Assembly (NCBI GenBank): GCA_003647715.1
Contig: QMNJ01000003.1
Span: forward strand, 1-32,438
Source of the DNA: Candidatus Coatesiibacteriota bacterium
GTDB lineage: Bacteria > RBG-13-66-14 > B26-G2
Length of the DNA: 32,438 nucleotides
Reading direction: 5' to 3'
The notes under the pieces were generated by a model. That model ran no database searches. It was given only the letters and a program-made list of their open reading frames with translations, and had not been told where the DNA came from. Position numbers and translations under genes: made by a program. Positions 1 to 6,289 of the stretch are shown here, one piece after another (position 1 is the stretch's first letter; the number at the start of each line of letters is the position of its first letter).

Positions 1-687
1 CCTCTTACCGTTAGCATATATCAGAAACTCTATACCCATCTTACCATATTTATTAAGTAAGGTTTTATACTCCGAGTCCATCGGGTCTAAAGCCCTCTCA
101 GCGGCAGGAGTTCTAACTGGAACTACCAATGGTATCTCTTTGGTAAACAGGGGCTCTTCTATTTCTATCAGTTCTTTCTTCTTGAGAACCTTTGCTATCT
201 CTTTCGCTTCTTCTATGTCAATCCCCAGGTTTGCTGATATGTCCCTTATTGACCTGCCATCACGAATGTTGGAGAGAAACCTCCACTCATCACTGTTGAT
301 TGTAACATCAGTAGATATCTCTGATGTCTTTCGCCATATCATTGCTCTTGGTGACAGCTCCTCCTCCAACTCCTCTTCCTCATCTACACTATGCTTCCTC
401 GCATAAGAGACCATCTCATCTATGGTTATGTCTTTAATGTTTACTTCATCTACCTTCTCACGATTGATGAACTGATACTCTCCCTCATTTACATTTATCA
501 ACTTTACAAATGCATCCTTACCGTAACTATCGTTAAAACTGGCATATAAAACTCTGCCGTTTTCAAATGAGATTTTCCCCTCGCCATTCTCTGTCTTGAT
601 TACTAATATACCCGTCTCTTCAAGGTCAGCAATCACCTTGATTATCTTCTCAACAGATTCCTCTTCTATGCTACCCCTTATCTCCAT
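1..687 (-). CDS. DUF4388 domain protein (partial, cut by window edge)
   Basis: The minus frame stays open from an ATG at 687 to base 1, so 229 residues are visible and the C-terminus lies outside the window. Residues 1-75 (MEIRGSIEEESVEKII..., then ...GEGKISFENGRVLYASF...) have the hallmarks of DUF4388 (PatA N-terminal-like), a small domain found in bacterial signalling and type IV pilus/gliding regulators: a strand of the GxIxFxNGxIxxA type and a GEYxF end. Residues about 125-180 (SDEWRFLSNIRDGRSIRDISANLG...) look like the winged-helix segment that often follows DUF4388. An acidic stretch (DEEEELEEEL) links the two. An in-frame TTG three codons upstream is an alternative start; no strong ribosome site is seen for either. 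It lies downstream of rex on the same strand, behind a possible terminator. A regulatory or adaptor role is inferred. Confidence 0.75.
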   Translation of the reverse strand, partial: MEIRGSIEEESVEKIIKVIADLEETGILVIKTENGEGKISFENGRVLYASFNDSYGKDAFVKLINVNEGEYQFINREKVDEVNIKDITIDEMVSYARKHSVDEEEELEEELSPRAMIWRKTSEISTDVTINSDEWRFLSNIRDGRSIRDISANLGIDIEEAKEIAKVLKKKELIEIEEPLFTKEIPLVVPVRTPAAERALDPMDSEYKTLLNKYGKMGIEFLIYANGKR

Positions 688-820
688 TTCTATCAAAAAA
701 ACCTAATCATCTCAAACTCACTTCTAAATACCACCAAAATACTTTGTAAGTTTGACAACTAAATATATCTATCTTTTAGAAACACTTATGTTTATTATAT
801 GAAAAAAATCCATATTTATT

Positions 821-869
821 AAAACAAAAATATTTTCAATGCTTCCCTGGAGGTATAAACACTGCATTG
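821..869 (-). terminator. Possible rho-independent terminator after rex
   Basis: Reading the minus strand from the rex stop codon, the arms CAATGC (869-864) and GCATTG (842-837) are exact inverted repeats around a 21-base loop, which contains a further small CC/GG pairing. They are followed by AAAATATTTTTGTTTT. The loop is long, so the hairpin is weak. The remaining bases of this 184-base gap (688-820) are AT-rich and show no other clear signal. Confidence 0.4.
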
Positions 870-871
870 GA

Positions 872-1510
872 CTACTTACTGTGTGTCAAATAATATGATA
901 ATCCTTCCATCTCAATGGAAAGGTCAACCTGGTTTACTTTTATACCATTTGAAAAGATACTTGGTAAATGTGCAAAAGATAGAATTGCCTTTATACCAGC
1001 ATCAATCAATTTTGCTACAATAATCTCTGCAACCTCTTCAGGGACAGTAACGATGCCCATTTCAATCTTTTTACTCCTTATTACCTTATCCATCTCATCT
1101 TGATGATAGACCCTTACTCCGCTGAACTCCTTCCCAACCTTTTCAGGGTCATTGTCAAATGCTGCTTCAATTATGAAATTCTGTTTTCTGAAGCCCTTAT
1201 AGGCGAGAAGCGCCCTGCCCAACCTGCCCACACCGACTAGAGCAACAGACCAATCTCTATCAATGCCCAATATGGTCCTAAGTTGACTCTTTAAGTGAGA
1301 AACAACATATCCCCTGCCCGGTCTTCCAAACTGACCATAATAAGTTAAATCCTTCCTTATCTGCGCCGCTGAAAAACCCGCTATCTCAGAAAGGTCTGCT
1401 GAGGATATTGAATCCACCCCCTCTTCCTCAAGATTACTAAGAGCCCTATAATATACACTCAATCTATAAACGGTGGTCTTGGGTATTCTCTTTTTCTCTT
1501 CCCCACTCAT
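872..1510 (-). CDS. rex: Redox-sensing transcriptional repressor Rex
   Basis: Rex binds DNA when NADH is low and releases it when NADH rises, controlling fermentation and respiration genes. At 212 aa it has the usual family length. Residues 1-75 form the winged helix, with the family signature SAAQIRKDLTYYGQFGRPGRGY broken here as SAAQIRKDL (48-55 area) then YYGQFGRPGRGY (57-68). Residues about 87-100 (VALVGVGRLGRALL) are the Rossmann GxGxxG NADH site, and a long C-terminal helix ending at SYYLTHSK is the domain-swapped dimer arm. The ATG has GAGG three bases upstream. It is preceded by the ilvC-like gene (90-base gap) and a Rex-type palindrome lies in that gap, suggesting autoregulation. Confidence in identity is high. 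Confidence 0.97.
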   Translation of the reverse strand: MSGEEKKRIPKTTVYRLSVYYRALSNLEEEGVDSISSADLSEIAGFSAAQIRKDLTYYGQFGRPGRGYVVSHLKSQLRTILGIDRDWSVALVGVGRLGRALLAYKGFRKQNFIIEAAFDNDPEKVGKEFSGVRVYHQDEMDKVIRSKKIEMGIVTVPEEVAEIIVAKLIDAGIKAILSFAHLPSIFSNGIKVNQVDLSIEMEGLSYYLTHSK

Positions 1511-1550
1511 ACCTCAACAACAAATGCTAATAACTATCAACATTCAAATC

Positions 1551-1568
1551 AAGTGAAAAATTTAACAA
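1551..1568. promoter_or_regulatory. Candidate Rex operator (ROP site)
   Basis: The 18 bases AAGTGAAAAATTTAACAA match the known Rex consensus TTGTGAANNNNTTCACAA closely: the right half TTAACAA is a common Rex half-site and the left half differs from TTGTGAA only in its first two bases. It sits 41 bases upstream of the rex ATG, between the ilvC-like stop and rex, which fits negative autoregulation of rex. The match and position are seen directly; binding is inferred. Confidence 0.6.
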
Positions 1569-1600
1569 GTTATTGATGCTATAATAATTCATATATACCC

Positions 1601-2590
1601 CTATCTACCGAATAATCTGTCCACATCGCTTATAAACAACTTTGATACCTTCTCCCTCGCCTCTCTCATATCATCAGGTATCGCCTCTAATTCCTGCCTG
1701 TTAACAGGTCTCTCGCCCTTAAACTTCTTGTAGAATCTACCTGAACGAATGCTTTCCAGAAGGGAGAGCATCTTATCTCTTACCTCATCATCTATCAAAC
1801 TCTCCCCCGCTACCTTTCCACCATACAGTGCAGTGGTGCTTATCCTCCGCCTCATACCATCAATACCATATCTGAACATTAAATCAGCAATAGCCCTTAT
1901 CTCCTGCACTGTCTCAATATATGCCTGTTCTGGTGGATACCCCTTCTCAATCAGAACCTCAAACGCCCTCAAAGCGAGATAAGGAATGCCACCACATAGA
2001 ACTACCTGTTCGCTGAATAGGTCTAGCTCTGCTTCGGTCTTGAATGTGGTCTCAATGCATCCAACTCTCGCACAACCTAATGCTCCTGCATAGGCAAGGC
2101 ACATATCAAGCGCCCTACCGCTTGCATCCTGCATTACTGAAACCTTCGCCGGGAGCCCCCTCCCTGCCCTATACTCACTCCTCAGGGCATCTCCGGGTCC
2201 CATTGGACCTACCAATACAACATCAATATTGCTATCAAAATTCATGCCTTCAAAGTGAACCGCAACAGTTGAGGCAAAGACCACCATCGCCTTCTCCCTT
2301 AACCTGCCTTTCAGATATTTATTCCACACATCCATATGAAACTCATCGGGAATCAACATTGCAATAACATGCACCCTACCAACAACATCCTCAATCTTTC
2401 CAACTCTGAAGCCATCCCTGGTTGCGGTCTTCATCCTCTCAGAACCCTCCCTCAATGCAATCACTACCTTTACACCTGAATCACGGAGGTTCATCGCTTG
2501 TGCCTTCCCCTGATTGCCATAGCCAATCACCGCCACCTCCCGACCGGCAAGTGCAAAACTATCTACATCCTTCTCCCTATATATCTTCAT
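1601..2590 (-). CDS. Ketol-acid reductoisomerase homologue lacking catalytic His and Lys
   Basis: This 329-residue protein has the full class I KARI (IlvC) layout: N-terminal Rossmann domain with GYGNQGKAQAMNLRDSGV (23-40), the ML(I)PDE segment (78-83), and the knotted C-terminal domain. KARI makes dihydroxy acids for valine and isoleucine. It aligns without gaps to the well-known Pseudomonas enzyme over the active site: metal ligands Asp190, Glu194, Glu226, Glu230 and substrate-binding Ser251 are all kept. The catalytic His107 of the AHGF motif is Ser (FASTV), Lys130 of APK is Met (GPM), and the GPGH/APGH histidine is Asp134. Normal KARI activity is therefore doubtful. The ATG overlaps the pgsA-like stop (ATGA) and has GGAGGG six bases upstream. 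No other ilv gene is in the window. It could be a paralogue with a different reaction. Confidence 0.85.
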   Translation of the reverse strand: MKIYREKDVDSFALAGREVAVIGYGNQGKAQAMNLRDSGVKVVIALREGSERMKTATRDGFRVGKIEDVVGRVHVIAMLIPDEFHMDVWNKYLKGRLREKAMVVFASTVAVHFEGMNFDSNIDVVLVGPMGPGDALRSEYRAGRGLPAKVSVMQDASGRALDMCLAYAGALGCARVGCIETTFKTEAELDLFSEQVVLCGGIPYLALRAFEVLIEKGYPPEQAYIETVQEIRAIADLMFRYGIDGMRRRISTTALYGGKVAGESLIDDEVRDKMLSLLESIRSGRFYKKFKGERPVNRQELEAIPDDMREAREKVSKLFISDVDRLFGR

Positions 2591-3123
2591 AACGCACCCT
2601 CCCTGAAATCCTTCATCATCGCCCTATAGTAAACAGTAAGTGAATAATAACCGAATATAAGTGCAAGTATAGCCAATGGATAAAATATAACTCTTATATT
2701 AATTATGAAGGCGAGAACAGATAAGGAGGTTAGATTAATATACACCTTGCCATATAACATTGCCGACTGAACTTTTCCCATTGCTCTGATATATCTAATA
2801 GCAATATATATTGAGAAGCACTCCTTTACAATGAGAGCAATCACAAACCATGCCGGTAAATCTCTGAACACCATAAGAAAAACAATCAATGGATAATAAA
2901 GCATTTTATCCGCAATAGTGTCAAATGCTTTCCCGAACTCCGTTACCTGACCCAACCTTCTGGCTACTATACCGTCAAGAAGGTCGCTCAACAAAAACAG
3001 CCCGAATAATCCAATCACCACATACTCAGGTCTTCCTTCCATGAACACCGAATAGTATATAATGATTGGTATTAGAAAAACCCTGCCCAGTGTTATCAGA
3101 TTTGGAATGTTAAAAATACTCAT
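2587..3123 (-). CDS. CDP-alcohol phosphatidyltransferase (PgsA-like)
   Basis: An integral membrane enzyme of phospholipid head-group transfer, most like phosphatidylglycerophosphate synthase (CDP-diacylglycerol plus glycerol-3-phosphate). The complete family motif D-x2-DG-x2-AR-x8-G-x3-D-x3-D is present as SDLLDGIVARRLGQ followed by TEFGKAFDTIADK. The start NIPNLITLGRVFLIPI is typical of PgsA. About five to six hydrophobic helices can be seen, and the length (178 aa from ATG) is normal. The frame also has a TTG at 3129, two codons upstream; the ATG at 3123 is preferred, though no good ribosome site is seen. Four-base overlap with the downstream ilvC-like gene points to translational coupling. 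The exact acceptor alcohol cannot be told from sequence. Confidence 0.88.
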   Translation of the reverse strand: MSIFNIPNLITLGRVFLIPIIIYYSVFMEGRPEYVVIGLFGLFLLSDLLDGIVARRLGQVTEFGKAFDTIADKMLYYPLIVFLMVFRDLPAWFVIALIVKECFSIYIAIRYIRAMGKVQSAMLYGKVYINLTSLSVLAFIINIRVIFYPLAILALIFGYYSLTVYYRAMMKDFREGAL

Positions 3124-3173
3124 TATCAATGGAATATAATAATAACAGAATTGCTCTTATATCAATTACAGAA

Positions 3174-3692
3174 CTACCTTTCATTTAATTTATTTCTGCC
3201 TTTCTTCCACGACCTCAAATACCTGTATATGACCATCAGAATAGCGGTCACAGGGACTGCGATGATTACGCCGATTACACCGAAGAAATGAGCCCCTACC
3301 ATCACCGCAATTACGACAAGAACGGGATGCAAGCCAACACTCCTCCCTAATATCTTTGGACCGATGACATAGGCATCAAGAACCTGAACGGTGGTGTATA
3401 AAGCACCAACAAGTAATAGCGACCTGATACGATGTTCAGCAAATAATGCAGATACCACCGCAGGAATAATACCTATCACCACTCCCAGGGTGGGTATGAA
3501 GTTCATCAACCCCCCGAAGTAGCCAATCCATAACGCAAAGGGTATGCCTATTAAGTAGAGACCCAGTGCAAGAATACTACCCTCAATAAGGCATATCAGG
3601 AATATACCCCTGATATAACCACTGATAACCCTCAATATGTTACGACCCAGTTCCTTTATATCCCTATTCTTGCTATGCAAATGTCCATTCAT
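3174..3692 (-). CDS. AI-2E family transporter, C-terminal half only
   Basis: The 172 residues match the C-terminal half of the AI-2E/PerM permease family (usual length about 340-370): YIRGIFLICLIEG, then IGIPFALWIGYFGGLMNFIP, then VIGPKILGRSVGLHPVLVV, each a family hallmark, with about five membrane segments. The N-terminal half is absent. The ATG at 3692 has GAGGG four bases upstream, and no in-frame remnant of the missing half is visible in the 210 bases before the divergent gene, so the short form appears to be translated as such. First gene of the pgsA/ilvC-like/rex run. Substrate unknown. It may be a degenerate gene or a half-size subunit. Confidence 0.8.
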   Translation of the reverse strand: MNGHLHSKNRDIKELGRNILRVISGYIRGIFLICLIEGSILALGLYLIGIPFALWIGYFGGLMNFIPTLGVVIGIIPAVVSALFAEHRIRSLLLVGALYTTVQVLDAYVIGPKILGRSVGLHPVLVVIAVMVGAHFFGVIGVIIAVPVTAILMVIYRYLRSWKKGRNKLNER

Positions 3693-3904
3693 TTATCCCT
3701 CATAAATAAACTCTGGTTCACTATTAAATAACTTATTAAATTCATCCAATTAAATCCATAAAATAACTGCAAGTATTGTTAAGAATTAAAATTCATACAC
3801 TTAAAATGAAAGGATTTTTCATATTAATAAATTCAATCTCACAAGAACTTTTGTGTTTGACATTTTTCTACCTTTATGTTATTTTAATAGATGCCGAGGT
3901 TATT

Positions 3905-4585
3905 ATGAAAAGATTGTTAATAATTATTCTCCTTTCTTACTTGTCCTTGTTCGCGGAACCCACTTCTATTAAGTTTCCATATTATACTGAACACGAAGAA
4001 CCACTACTACTACCTGACCAAGCAGATATGAGCTATCACAGTGACCCAGAGTGGTGGTGGACATTTGATGTTTCTAATTATGTTCCTGCTTGTTGTTTTG
4101 ACCCTGAAGGTGATTATGGCATCAACGAAGGATTTAAGATATTAACTATCGGTTTCATTGGTTTCCGTGAAGACGGCAATTGCACCATCTATATCCAAAA
4201 AACCAGTTCATGCGATGAACTTCCAACTGTAAACCCCGACGATGGGTGGAGCGATGCTGATTATGGACCATTCTACGGTCACATCAATGCTACATATCCA
4301 AACTACGACGACATAGATGTCAGTGAAGAGAACTGGTGTTTTGGCTATGGTCAACCATTCTGGTTGATGTATCACATTGAGAGTGCATCTCCACCACATC
4401 CGGGAAGCGACGATGGTAATAACTGGTCTGGACATAGTTATACATGGGACCCAACATCTCATGAATGGAAAGACAAACTTGGAACCCCTCCTATAGGAAT
4501 TGATTGGTGCATTCACTGTGTGGTCTTTTATCCCACATCTGTTGAAAATACTTCAATTGGTAAAATAAAATCTCTCTTCTACTAA
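3905..4585 (+). CDS. Secreted cysteine- and tryptophan-rich protein of unknown function
   Basis: The frame is open from 3776, but the ATG at 3905 is chosen because it has GAGGT four bases upstream and begins a good Sec signal peptide (MKRLLIIILLSYLSLFAEP, cleavage probably after SLFA). The mature part of about 208 residues has seven cysteines (ACCF, NCTIY, SSCDE, NWCFG, DWCIHC), suggesting disulfides, and an unusual EWWWTF stretch. I recognise no family. The final SVENTSIGKIKSLFY resembles the linker that precedes T9SS sorting domains in related bacteria but stops before any such domain. It stands alone between a divergent operon and the DUF362 gene. Confidence 0.7.
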   Translation: MKRLLIIILLSYLSLFAEPTSIKFPYYTEHEEPLLLPDQADMSYHSDPEWWWTFDVSNYVPACCFDPEGDYGINEGFKILTIGFIGFREDGNCTIYIQKTSSCDELPTVNPDDGWSDADYGPFYGHINATYPNYDDIDVSEENWCFGYGQPFWLMYHIESASPPHPGSDDGNNWSGHSYTWDPTSHEWKDKLGTPPIGIDWCIHCVVFYPTSVENTSIGKIKSLFY

Positions 4586-4665
4586 ACATAATATATACGA
4601 ACGCATTATAAAGAACTCCAAAACCACTCTTTAAGTGAAGACCCTATTATTGAACAATTATTATC

Positions 4666-4693
4666 TTGACAGAAAAATCATTTTTATTATCTT
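4666..4693 (+). promoter_or_regulatory. Promoter of the DUF362 gene, probably leaderless
   Basis: A perfect -35 TTGACA (4666-4671), a 16-base spacer and a -10-like TATCTT (4688-4693) end eight bases before the ATG at 4702. No Shine-Dalgarno sequence is present between. Transcription would begin at or within two bases of the start codon. Confidence 0.55.
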
Positions 4694-4701
4694 ATTAAAC
4701 T

Positions 4702-5814
4702 ATGGCTGCTGATGTTTTCTTTATACCCTTTGGCGCTTCAGGTAAAAATGGTCTCGCGAAAGGTATCAAAGCTATTCTTGAAAGGGCAGGACTCCAAAAG
4801 ATAGTGCTTGATGGCGAAATGGTCGCAGTGAAAACCCACTTAGGCGAGAAAGGAAATACCGCCTTCGTTAAACCCATATTCGTGGCTATGGTAGTCAGGG
4901 CAATCAAAGAGACAGGTGGAAAACCATTCCTTACTGACACGAACACACTATATGTGGGTAGCAGGGGCAACGCAATAAGCCACCTTGAAACCGCATACAT
5001 ACATGGTTTTCTACCCTATCCCGTGGGGGCACCTGTGATAATCGCTGATGGACTTAGGGGTAGCGATGGTGTAGAGATTGAAATAGATGGCAAGCACTTC
5101 AAAGTAGTTGAGATTGCCAAGCATATTTCAGAGGCGGACTCAATGGTGGTGATAACCCACTTCAAGGGTCATGACCTCACCGCCTTCGGTGGCGCTATAA
5201 AAAACATAGGAATGGGATGTTCAACCCGGAAGGGCAAGTTGAATATGCACTCAAATGTAAAACCATTCGTTGAGGAGGATAGATGCACCGGCTGTAAGTT
5301 ATGCACAAAATGGTGCCCGGTAGATGCAATAAAGATTGTGAACAAAAAAGCAATAATAGATAGTGATACCTGCATTGGATGTGCTGAATGCATCGGCGCC
5401 TGCCCCGAGAAAGCAATAAATATTATCTGGGATGCCGCATCCAACTCCGCACAGGAGAAGATGGCGGAGTTCGCAAGCGGTGTCTCTAAAGTGTTAAACA
5501 ATAAATTTTTATTCATTAACTTTTTAACTGAGATAACACCTGCCTGTGACTGCTATCCATTCAGCGGTGCACCTATCGTCCCGGATATTGGCATATTAGC
5601 ATCAAGAGACCCTGTCGCCATAGACATGGCTTCCTACGACCTGGTGAACAATCAACCAGGTTTAAATAGAGAGGTTCTTGGAGACGCAGTGGCTATAGGA
5701 GCAGACAAGTTCAAGGCGATATACCCGCACTTAGACGGTCTCATCCAGTTGAGGCACGCAAAGGCACTTGGACTTGGAAGCATAGAATATAACCTGATTA
5801 AGATGGAGGATTAG
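4702..5814 (+). CDS. DUF362 domain protein with two [4Fe-4S] ferredoxin clusters
   Basis: A 370-residue cytoplasmic iron-sulfur protein. DUF362 segments flank a ferredoxin insert: KTHLGEKGN (44-52), FKGHDLTAFGGAIKNIGMG (154-172) and the C-terminal ASRDPVAIDMASYDL block. The insert has two complete CxxCxxCxxxCP motifs (Cys195/198/201/205 and Cys224/227/230/234). Proteins of this type are common in anaerobes and are presumed electron carriers or redox enzymes; the reaction is not established. No signal peptide or Tat motif is visible. There is no Shine-Dalgarno, which fits the leaderless promoter just upstream. The next gene, a small lipoprotein, starts two bases after its stop. Confidence 0.9.
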   Translation: MAADVFFIPFGASGKNGLAKGIKAILERAGLQKIVLDGEMVAVKTHLGEKGNTAFVKPIFVAMVVRAIKETGGKPFLTDTNTLYVGSRGNAISHLETAYIHGFLPYPVGAPVIIADGLRGSDGVEIEIDGKHFKVVEIAKHISEADSMVVITHFKGHDLTAFGGAIKNIGMGCSTRKGKLNMHSNVKPFVEEDRCTGCKLCTKWCPVDAIKIVNKKAIIDSDTCIGCAECIGACPEKAINIIWDAASNSAQEKMAEFASGVSKVLNNKFLFINFLTEITPACDCYPFSGAPIVPDIGILASRDPVAIDMASYDLVNNQPGLNREVLGDAVAIGADKFKAIYPHLDGLIQLRHAKALGLGSIEYNLIKMED

Positions 5815-5816
5815 AT

Positions 5817-6158
5817 ATGAGGTCTGCGATATTCACAGTTATTCTAATCATAGTAATAACTTTTCTATCCTGCGGTGATACAATTATACCTCCCAACACG
5901 GCAAAGAGAACGGTATATCTTGTGAGCGAGGAGGATATTACTGGCAGGGGCGGTTATATTGATATAGCAGAACTGGCTGGCATCACCGATGTGGATGGAG
6001 AAACCGAGATGCCCTGTATTATGGTTTATGGTGACAGAAGAAAATCAGATAGCTGGTCACCGTTATCACCACAATATTACAAACTTTATGAAGGGCAGAT
6101 ATGGATAGATTCTGAAGGCGGGGACTCGGAGTTTTATAGGATAGTTGTCATCAAGTGA
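5817..6158 (+). CDS. Small lipoprotein of unknown function
   Basis: 113 residues with a short lipoprotein signal peptide and lipobox FLSC (Cys19) followed by Gly-Asp. The mature domain of about 94 residues is acidic and probably beta-rich; no family was recognised. A GGAGG ribosome site lies inside the last codons of the DUF362 gene and the start follows its stop by two bases, so the two are almost certainly cotranscribed and coupled. The DUF362 product appears cytoplasmic, so the functional link is unclear. Confidence 0.75.
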   Translation: MRSAIFTVILIIVITFLSCGDTIIPPNTAKRTVYLVSEEDITGRGGYIDIAELAGITDVDGETEMPCIMVYGDRRKSDSWSPLSPQYYKLYEGQIWIDSEGGDSEFYRIVVIK

Positions 6159-6263
6159 TTTTGTTATTGGTTTAGACATTATCTTTATAATAGAATATAA
6201 AAAACTTGATTTGAATTGAATAAGATGGATGATAGTAATTTCTATCAGTGTGTATTATGTTTA

Positions 6264-6269
6264 TATAAT
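6264..6269 (+). promoter_or_regulatory. -10 TATAAT upstream of the coiled-coil gene
   Basis: A perfect TATAAT lies 20 bases before the ATG at 6290, with AGGAGGG (6276-6282) as ribosome site in between. No convincing -35 is seen at 16-18 bases upstream. The rest of the 131-base gap is AT-rich; a small GATAG/CTATC inverted repeat lies at about 6229-6246. Confidence 0.4.
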
Positions 6270-6289
6270 ACAAATAGGAGGGATTCATT

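Noticed and set aside
3777-3794. TTGTTAAGAATTAAAATT as a second Rex site
   Set aside because: Only the left half matches the consensus; the right half lacks the ACAA end.
3776-3904. Upstream in-frame extension of the secreted cysteine-rich protein (43 extra residues)
   Set aside because: It would bury the signal peptide; the internal ATG at 3905 has a proper ribosome site and begins the signal peptide.
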